Assembly (NCBI GenBank): GCA_031290815.1
Contig: JAISLO010000288.1
Coordinates: 1-11,919, forward strand
Direction of reading: 5' to 3'
DNA length: 11,919 nucleotides
DNA from: Synergistaceae bacterium
GTDB taxonomy: Bacteria > Synergistota > Synergistia > Synergistales > Synergistaceae
The stretch's first letter is position 1, and each line of letters opens with the position of its first letter. Shown piece after piece: positions 6,956-11,919 of this stretch. Below the pieces are notes generated by a model. It had not been told where the DNA came from. It did not search any database and saw only the letters and a list, made by a program, of their open reading frames with translations. The translations under genes and the position numbers were made by a program.

Positions 6956-8122
6956 ATGCGCTCTCAACCCCAAAAAATCTGCGTCGTGACAGGGACGAGG
7001 GCCGAGTACGGAATCCTCTACTGGCTGCTCGACGAGCTGCGCGGCAGGAGCGGCGTCTGTCTCCAGATCATAGCGACAGGGGCGCACCTCTCGCCCGAGT
7101 TCGGATTGACGTACAGGATAATCGAGGAAGACGGGTTTTTTATCGACGCGAAGGTCGAGATGCTGTTGTCGGCCGATACGGCGTCCGGAGTGACGAAGTC
7201 GGCCGGCCTGGCGCTGATCGGGTTTTCCGACGCGTACGAGAGACTGCGCCCGGATCTGGCCGTCGTCCTGGGGGACAGGTACGAGATACTGGCCGCCGCC
7301 ACGGCGGCTCACTTCGCGGGGATACCCATAGCCCACATCGGGGGCGGGGAGACGACCGAAGGGGCGATAGACGAGGCCATCCGGCACTCGATAACCAAGA
7401 TGTCCTCCCTGCACTTCACCTCGACGGAGGCGTACCGGAGGCGCGTCATACAGCTCGGGGAGAACCCTGGCACGGTTTTTTGCGTGGGAGCTCTGGGGCT
7501 GGAGCACCTGAGACGGACGAAGCTGATGAGCCGCTGCGAGCTGGAGGCGTCGCTGGGCATGGAGCTGGGCGCGAGGAATTTCCTCGTGACGTATCACCCG
7601 TCCACCCTGGGCGAGCCGCCGGAGGAGGGGGTATCCGCTCTGCTCTCGGCCCTGGAAGAATTCGGCGACGCCAGGATCGTCTTCACCTACCCCAACTCCG
7701 ACGCGGGCGGCAGAAGCGTGATAAAAATGATCGACCGCTTCGCGAGCGAGAACGGCGGCAGATCCCGCGCGTTTGTCTCGCTGGGGCAGACGCGATATCT
7801 GAGCGTCTTGAGGCACTTCGACGCCGTCATAGGCAACTCGTCGAGCGGCCTTATAGAAGCGCCGTCGTTCAAGATCCCGACTGTGAACATAGGGGAAAGG
7901 CAGAAGGGCCGCATCAGGGCCGACTCCGTTATAGACTGCGGCGCTTCGGCGGGCGAGATTTCAGGCGCGATAACGCGCGCGCTGTCGCCGGCGTTCCGGG
8001 ACGTTGTCGAGGCGAGCTCGAACCCTTACGAGAAGGACGGCGCGGCGGCCTCCATAGCGGACGCGCTGACGGCGTACGATCCGCCGTCAGCCGGAAAAAA
8101 ATTCTACGACCTGGAGTTCTGA
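6956..8122 (+). CDS. legG: UDP/GDP-N-acetyl sugar 2-epimerase (hydrolysing), LegG/NeuC type
   Basis: This 388-residue enzyme belongs to the hydrolysing UDP-GlcNAc 2-epimerase family (NeuC/LegG/NnaA). LegG removes the nucleotide and inverts C2, giving the free 6-deoxy-diacetamido-mannose derivative used by LegI. Visible motifs are GTRAEYG (13-19), VVLGDRYEILAAA (103-115), and the family-defining HIGGGETTEGAIDEAIRH (127-144). A YHPSTL segment and a C-terminal NSSSGLIEAPSFKIPTVN also match, followed by GERQKGR, which contacts the nucleotide in this family. The length is typical. The start ATG lies 4 nt after the legB stop, with only a short GGCGG upstream, so translation is probably coupled. Without LegC in view, a NeuC (sialic acid) role is the alternative. 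The company of LegB, PtmF-like and PtmA-like genes favours LegG. Confidence 0.88.
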   Translation: MRSQPQKICVVTGTRAEYGILYWLLDELRGRSGVCLQIIATGAHLSPEFGLTYRIIEEDGFFIDAKVEMLLSADTASGVTKSAGLALIGFSDAYERLRPDLAVVLGDRYEILAAATAAHFAGIPIAHIGGGETTEGAIDEAIRHSITKMSSLHFTSTEAYRRRVIQLGENPGTVFCVGALGLEHLRRTKLMSRCELEASLGMELGARNFLVTYHPSTLGEPPEEGVSALLSALEEFGDARIVFTYPNSDAGGRSVIKMIDRFASENGGRSRAFVSLGQTRYLSVLRHFDAVIGNSSSGLIEAPSFKIPTVNIGERQKGRIRADSVIDCGASAGEISGAITRALSPAFRDVVEASSNPYEKDGAAASIADALTAYDPPSAGKKFYDLEF

Positions 8123-8126
8123 CGGC

Positions 8127-9119
8127 ATGAGGATAGCTGTTATGGGTTACGGATCTATAGCCCGGCGTCACATAGACATCATTGCCGCGATGATTGGGAG
8201 GGAATCGCTCGACCTGCTGGTTTGCCGGGAGAGGGAGCTTCCGCTCCGGCCAGAACACGCATGGGCGCGCGTGACGGCTGATTTTGACGATGTCGTCAGA
8301 TTCGCGCCAGGCATGGCGGTAATAGCGTCGCCGGCCACCAGGCACGTCGAACAGGCGCTGAAGCTGGCCGGTCTCGGCGTTCACATGCTGATAGAAAAGC
8401 CCCTGTCGGCGGATCTGTCCGGGGCGGACGACCTGATCCGCTCGTGCGAGAAGAACGGCGCGGCGGCCCTGACGGCGTATAATATGAACTATCTTGAGCC
8501 GCTGAACCGCGTGATCGATATGATCACTTCCGGCGGCATAGGCGAGGTGATCTCGATATCGGCGGAGGTTGGACAGTACTTGCCGCTGTGGCGGCCTGAG
8601 GCGGACTACAGGAGCGTTGTGAGCGCGAATTCGAGTCTCGGCGGAGGCGTCCTGCTGGAGCTGAGCCACGAGATAGAGTATGCGGACAGGATGCTCGGCG
8701 GCGCTCGGTCCGTATCCTGCGTCTGTTCAAAGAGCGGCATCCTGGACATGGACGCCGAGGACAGGGCCGATATCCTGCTGGAGGGCGCGCGCGGATCGAC
8801 CGCCGCGATACACATGAACATGCTCCAGAAGGTCGTCACGCGAAGCTGCAGGGCTGTGGGAACCGAGGGGGTTCTCACGCTCGACTTCATAAAAAATAAA
8901 ATATTCGTTCGTTCGACGGACGACGCGGAGCCCCGCCTGTGTTTTCAAAGCGAGGAAGGCGAAGGGAACAAAGCCTACGTGGAGCAGATGAGGCATTTCT
9001 TTTCATGCGCGCGCGGCGAGAGCGTTCCGCTCGTCCCGCTTTCGCGTGGCGCGCGGGTGGTCGAACTCGTCATGGCGGCAAAGGAGAGCTCTAGCAAGGG
9101 GATGAGGATACCGGTATGA
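8127..9119 (+). CDS. ptmF: Gfo/Idh/MocA-family oxidoreductase, PtmF-like
   Basis: This is a 330-residue NAD(P)-dependent oxidoreductase of the Gfo/Idh/MocA family. The N-terminal Rossmann fold opens with MRIAVMGYGSIARRH, and the family EKP motif is at residues 90-92 (LIEKPLS). The C-terminal alpha/beta domain has GQYLPLWRP (149-157) and GGGVLLELSHEIEYAD (172-187), where His181 is the likely catalytic histidine of the family. In Campylobacter jejuni a gene of this kind (ptmF) lies between the legG region and ptmB and is needed for legionaminic acid-type flagellin glycans; I am not certain of its exact reaction, which is thought to concern the amino-sugar precursor. It starts 4 nt after legG, and its stop overlaps the next start as ATGA. 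The family call is firm; the PtmF identity rests on motifs and gene order. Confidence 0.75.
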   Translation: MRIAVMGYGSIARRHIDIIAAMIGRESLDLLVCRERELPLRPEHAWARVTADFDDVVRFAPGMAVIASPATRHVEQALKLAGLGVHMLIEKPLSADLSGADDLIRSCEKNGAAALTAYNMNYLEPLNRVIDMITSGGIGEVISISAEVGQYLPLWRPEADYRSVVSANSSLGGGVLLELSHEIEYADRMLGGARSVSCVCSKSGILDMDAEDRADILLEGARGSTAAIHMNMLQKVVTRSCRAVGTEGVLTLDFIKNKIFVRSTDDAEPRLCFQSEEGEGNKAYVEQMRHFFSCARGESVPLVPLSRGARVVELVMAAKESSSKGMRIPV

Positions 9120-9829
9120 ATGGCGGCGATAATATCTGTTACGGTTACGTCTTCGCCAGGGGGGGATCGAAGGGGATCCCTGGCAAGAACATAAGGCCGC
9201 TGTGCGGCAAGCCTCTGATCGCCTACTCGATAGAGGCGCTCAAGGCGTCGAGACACGTCCGTCGCGTCATAGTGTCGACGGACGACGAGAACATCGCGAA
9301 AATAGCGGCCGAGTACGGCGCGGAGGTCCCGTTCAAGCGTCCGGCGGAGCTGGCGTCTGACTCCTCTCCCGAGATTCTGGCGTGGAAACACGCCCTATCC
9401 GAGGCCGAAAGAGAGGGCGCGATGCCCGACATATTCGTATCCGCGCCCACGACGTCGCCGCTGCGCGAGCCGGGCGACATAGACGCGGCCGTCGATATGC
9501 TCGCCAGGACTGACGCTGACATAGTGATCAGCGTGACGCCGTCGTCGCGCAGCCCGTACTTCAACATGGTCACGAGGGACGAGGCTGGACGCTCGCGTAT
9601 CTTCGCGGAGCTTCCCGGAGGCGTCGACCGAAGGCAGGACGCGCCGCTGGTCTACGACATGACCACGGTCGTGTACGCCGCGAAATCCCGGTACGTAAAA
9701 AACTGCCGCTCTTTAATGGAGGGAGACGTGCGGTCGATAATAGTTCCCGCGGAACGGGCGGCTGACATAGACACCCAGCTCGACTTCGACTTCGCGGAGT
9801 TCCTGATCCGAAGGAGGATGGGTATATGA
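9116..9829 (+). CDS. legF: CMP-nonulosonate (CMP-legionaminic acid) cytidylyltransferase
   Basis: The product is a 237-residue member of the acylneuraminate cytidylyltransferase family (NeuA/LegF/PtmB/PseF). It activates the nonulosonic acid with CTP to the CMP-sugar used by the glycosyltransferase that modifies flagellin. The nucleotide-binding motif ARGGSKGIPGKNIRPL is at residues 14-29, followed by GKPLIAYSIEA. SAPTTSPLREPGDID lies mid-protein, and the C-terminal ADIDTQLDFDFAEF is the typical metal- and sugar-proximal end of the family. It overlaps the upstream oxidoreductase by ATGA, and its own stop overlaps ptmA the same way, so translation is coupled. The substrate (legionaminic rather than sialic or pseudaminic acid) is inferred from neighbours. 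In the Campylobacter literature the same gene is called ptmB. Confidence 0.88.
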   Translation: MNGGDNICYGYVFARGGSKGIPGKNIRPLCGKPLIAYSIEALKASRHVRRVIVSTDDENIAKIAAEYGAEVPFKRPAELASDSSPEILAWKHALSEAEREGAMPDIFVSAPTTSPLREPGDIDAAVDMLARTDADIVISVTPSSRSPYFNMVTRDEAGRSRIFAELPGGVDRRQDAPLVYDMTTVVYAAKSRYVKNCRSLMEGDVRSIIVPAERAADIDTQLDFDFAEFLIRRRMGI

Positions 9830-10629
9830 GAAGCCTGAAAGACCTTTCCTCGCTGAAGGGCCGGTCGGCGCTCGTTACCGGCGGAGCGGGTCACATCGGT
9901 TTCGCTATAGCCGACGGACTGGCGGAACTGGGAGCGAACGTCATTCTCCTCGACAGGGAAACTGATAGGGGCAAGGCCCTGTGCGAGGAGTTGAGAGCCC
10001 GCTGGGGCGTCGGCGGAGAGTATATCGACGCGGATTTAGAGCGCGCGGACCAGTATGCGGACCTGCCCTCGCGCGTGGAATCCTGCTGGGGAAGGCTGGA
10101 CATCCTTGTCAACTGCGCGGCGTTTGTCGGCACGACAAACCTCGATGGCTGGAACGAGCCGTTCGAACGCCAAAGCCTGGACGCGTGGCGGCGCGCGTTG
10201 GAGGTCAACCTGACCGCTCCGTTCGCCGTGACGCAAATGTTGCTCCGTCTTCTTATCGCGTCGGGCCGCGGCAGCGTGGTGAATATAGCGTCGATATACG
10301 GCATGACAGGACCCGTGCCGTCCCTTTACGAGGGGACTGGCATGAACAACCCGGCGGCGTACGGAGCGAGCAAGGGGGGCCTGCTTCAACTGACCAGGTG
10401 GCTCGCCACGACTCTGGCGCCGCGCGTGAGGGTGAACGCGGTGACGCCGGGCGGCGTCGCCCGCGGTCAGGATGAACGGTTTTCGTCCAGGTACCGCGCC
10501 AGAACTCCGATGGGGCGCATGGCGACGGAGGAGGACATAAAGGGCGCTGCGGCGTTTCTGGCAAGCGACCTGTCGGCGTACGTGACTGGACAGAACATCG
10601 TTGCGGATGGCGGTTGGTCGGTATGGTGA
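9826..10629 (+). CDS. ptmA: Short-chain dehydrogenase/reductase, PtmA-like
   Basis: This is a 267-residue classical short-chain dehydrogenase. The cofactor motif TGGAGHIG is at residues 18-25, and the fold-stabilising NCAA (96-99) replaces the usual NNAG. The catalytic set is Asn128, Ser156 (in NIASIYG), Tyr179 and Lys183 (YGASK). A C-terminal VTGQNIVADGGW is the usual cofactor-domain end. In Campylobacter jejuni, ptmA sits directly after ptmB and is required for the legionaminic acid branch of flagellin glycosylation; its substrate is not something I can fix from sequence. The ATG overlaps the legF stop, with AAGGAGG (9811-9817) 8 nt upstream. The 12 residues between Ser156 and the PSLYEGTGMNNPAAY loop are typical of PtmA-like proteins rather than fatty-acid reductases (FabG), which is the main alternative. 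Confidence 0.78.
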   Translation: MRSLKDLSSLKGRSALVTGGAGHIGFAIADGLAELGANVILLDRETDRGKALCEELRARWGVGGEYIDADLERADQYADLPSRVESCWGRLDILVNCAAFVGTTNLDGWNEPFERQSLDAWRRALEVNLTAPFAVTQMLLRLLIASGRGSVVNIASIYGMTGPVPSLYEGTGMNNPAAYGASKGGLLQLTRWLATTLAPRVRVNAVTPGGVARGQDERFSSRYRARTPMGRMATEEDIKGAAAFLASDLSAYVTGQNIVADGGWSVW

Positions 10630-11726
10630 GGACTCCAGGTTCGGATGGGGGAAGGGTCCTGATAATCGCCGAGGCCGGGGTGAACCACAACGGCTCGCCG
10701 GACATGGCGCTCAAAATGGTGGACGCCGCTTCCGAGGCCGGAGCGGATGTGATAAAGTTTCAGACCTTCAGAGCGGAGGCGCTCGCCTCCAGCCGCGCCG
10801 TCAAAGCCGATTATCAGATATCCGCGACCGGGGACGGCGGGTCGCAGCTTGACATGCTGCGCGGGTACGAGCTCTCCGAGGGCGACCACAGGGCGATCAT
10901 CGATCGCTGCGCCAAACGGGGAATAGAGTTCATGTCGACTCCCTTCGACACCGAGAGCGTGGATCTGCTGGTCTCCCTGGGAACGGCGAGACTGAAGATC
11001 CCGTCCGGAGAGATCACGAACTGGCCGCTGATATGGAAGATCGGGGGCACGGGCAAGCCGGTTATAATGTCAACCGGAATGTCCTCCGTCTGTGAGATAA
11101 GAGACGCCCTCGGCGTATTTCTGCTCGGCGCGTTGAGGCCGGAGATCACTCCCTCGAAGGAGGAAGCCGAGAAGGTATTCGCGTCCCGAGACGGCCAGGA
11201 TTATTTAAGGGACAACGCCGTTCTGCTTCACTGCACTACTCAATACCCGGCTCCGCTCGGCGAAGTCAATCTGAGGGCGATGGACGCGCTTGCGGATGAA
11301 TTTCATCTGCCTGTGGGATATTCCGACCATACGGAGGGGATAATCGTCTCCATAGCGGCGGCCGCCCGAGGAGCGGCGGTGATAGAAAAGCACTTCACTC
11401 TCGACAAAAACCTGCCGGGCCCGGATCACAGGGCGTCGGCGGCTCTCTGCGAACTCGTTGAAATGGTCGCGGGAATACGCGCCGTGGAGAGGGCTCTCGG
11501 CGAAAGGGAGAAGTTCCCAACCAAGGGCGAGACCGCGAACAGGACGGTTGTCCGCAAGAGCCTGACCGCTCTCAAGCCGATTCGCGCCGGCGAGACGTTC
11601 ACCGCTGAAAACCTTGGCGTGAAACGCCCAGGGGATGGCATAGCCCCGTCCGAATACTGGAGGTATATCGGCTTGGCGTCGTTCAGGAACTACGACGAGG
11701 ACGAGCGGATCGAAGCCCAGCCATGA
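10623..11726 (+). CDS. legI: N-acetylneuraminate-family synthase, LegI type
   Basis: The product is a 367-residue NeuB-family synthase. It condenses phosphoenolpyruvate with the 2,4-diacetamido-mannose-type sugar made by LegG to give legionaminic acid. The TIM barrel includes IIAEAGVNHNGS (14-25), VIKFQTF (43-49), IEFMSTPFD (101-109), LKIPSGEI (124-131), LLHCTTQYPAP (201-211), VGYSDHTEGI (231-240) and EKHFTLDKNLPGPDH (255-269). His203 and His236 are the likely metal ligands by analogy with meningococcal NeuB. A C-terminal SAF (antifreeze-like) domain runs from about 308 to 351. An extra loop at about 172-198 fits LegI-like forms. ATG 10623 is chosen; GTG 10626, forming a GTGA overlap with the ptmA stop, is nearly as likely, and TTG 10614 is less so. 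All of these overlap ptmA, so translational coupling is expected. Confidence 0.88.
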   Translation: MVRTPGSDGGRVLIIAEAGVNHNGSPDMALKMVDAASEAGADVIKFQTFRAEALASSRAVKADYQISATGDGGSQLDMLRGYELSEGDHRAIIDRCAKRGIEFMSTPFDTESVDLLVSLGTARLKIPSGEITNWPLIWKIGGTGKPVIMSTGMSSVCEIRDALGVFLLGALRPEITPSKEEAEKVFASRDGQDYLRDNAVLLHCTTQYPAPLGEVNLRAMDALADEFHLPVGYSDHTEGIIVSIAAAARGAAVIEKHFTLDKNLPGPDHRASAALCELVEMVAGIRAVERALGEREKFPTKGETANRTVVRKSLTALKPIRAGETFTAENLGVKRPGDGIAPSEYWRYIGLASFRNYDEDERIEAQP

Positions 11727-11919
11727 GCGCTCTGCGTAGGGTTGTCATAATCGGTTGCGGAGGCCACGGAAGGGTGTTGGGCGACATCCTGCTCTCTCAG
11801 CCTGAGAGCTTCGAACTGATCGGTTTTGTGGACAAGAATCCGGAGTTGACGGGCGGTCATATATTCGGCGTCAGAGTCCTTGGTGACGACGATTTCTTGA
11901 AGCGCGGTTTCGGACCCGC
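11723..11919 (+). CDS. NeuD/PglD/LegH-type sugar acyltransferase, 5' part (cut by window end)
   Basis: Only the first 65 residues are visible. They form the N-terminal Rossmann-like domain typical of NeuD/PglD-family sugar O- or N-acyltransferases: RRVVIIGCGGHGRVLGDIL (residues 5-23), then ELIGFVDKNPEL and GVRVLGDDDFL. In complete proteins this domain binds the sugar nucleotide and precedes a left-handed beta-helix that uses acetyl-CoA. At this place in the operon it is a good candidate for the LegH N-acetyltransferase, which acts after the LegC aminotransferase, or for a NeuD-like O-acetyltransferase that decorates the finished sugar. The start ATG overlaps the legI stop as ATGA. The catalytic half is outside the window. 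Confidence 0.75.
   Translation, partial: MSALRRVVIIGCGGHGRVLGDILLSQPESFELIGFVDKNPELTGGHIFGVRVLGDDDFLKRGFGP

Noticed and set aside
1..11919. CRISPR array, tRNA, rRNA, insertion sequence or diversity-generating retroelement
   Set aside because: I saw no regularly spaced repeats, cloverleaf, rRNA signature, transposase, terminal inverted repeats or reverse transcriptase. The repeats present are explained by flagellin paralogy.

Overview
The window looks like a flagellar-filament and flagellin-glycosylation locus from a GC-rich, motile bacterium. All protein-coding genes lie on the + strand. The large flagellins, frequent ATA (Ile) and AGG (Arg) codons and the overall gene content make me favour a member of the Synergistota. 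That is an inference from style, because no rRNA or other marker gene is present.

Layout. (1) Positions 1-1337 hold the 3' part of a large flagellin gene whose start lies before the window. (2) A short flaG gene follows (1416-1787) and ends at a canonical intrinsic terminator (1818-1862). (3) A 220-base gap (1863-2082) carries a strong sigma-28-type flagellar promoter (1906-1933) and a leader of about 140 nt that can fold. (4) A giant flagellin of 1269 residues occupies 2083-5892. Its ends are ordinary flagellin D0/D1, and they enclose about 1000 residues of outer-domain sequence. The last 425 or so residues are paralogous to the truncated upstream flagellin, while the middle has a different codon style. 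(5) A perfect 14-bp hairpin with no U-tract (5924-5955) separates the flagellin from the next operon. (6) From 5983 to the end runs a tightly packed operon of seven genes, with gaps of 4 nt or overlaps: a LegB-type sugar-nucleotide dehydratase, LegG-type hydrolysing 2-epimerase, PtmF-like Gfo/Idh oxidoreductase, LegF/PtmB CMP-nonulosonate cytidylyltransferase, PtmA-like short-chain dehydrogenase, LegI nonulosonate synthase, and the start of a NeuD/PglD/LegH-type acyltransferase cut by the window end.

How it works together (inference on established family knowledge). The operon encodes most of a pathway for CMP-legionaminic acid or a close sialic-acid-like nonulosonate, which bacteria such as Campylobacter attach to flagellin. 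The order legG-ptmF-ptmB-ptmA resembles the Campylobacter jejuni ptm/leg cluster. The aminotransferase (LegC) and a PtmE-type nucleotidyltransferase are not in the window and may lie downstream. Direct juxtaposition to a giant flagellin suggests that its large exposed domains are the glycan acceptor.

The most noteworthy points are the giant flagellin and its mosaic middle, the repeated outer domain shared with its neighbour, the promoter plus structured leader, and the U-less hairpin between the filament gene and the glycan operon. I found no CRISPR array, tRNA, rRNA or mobile element.
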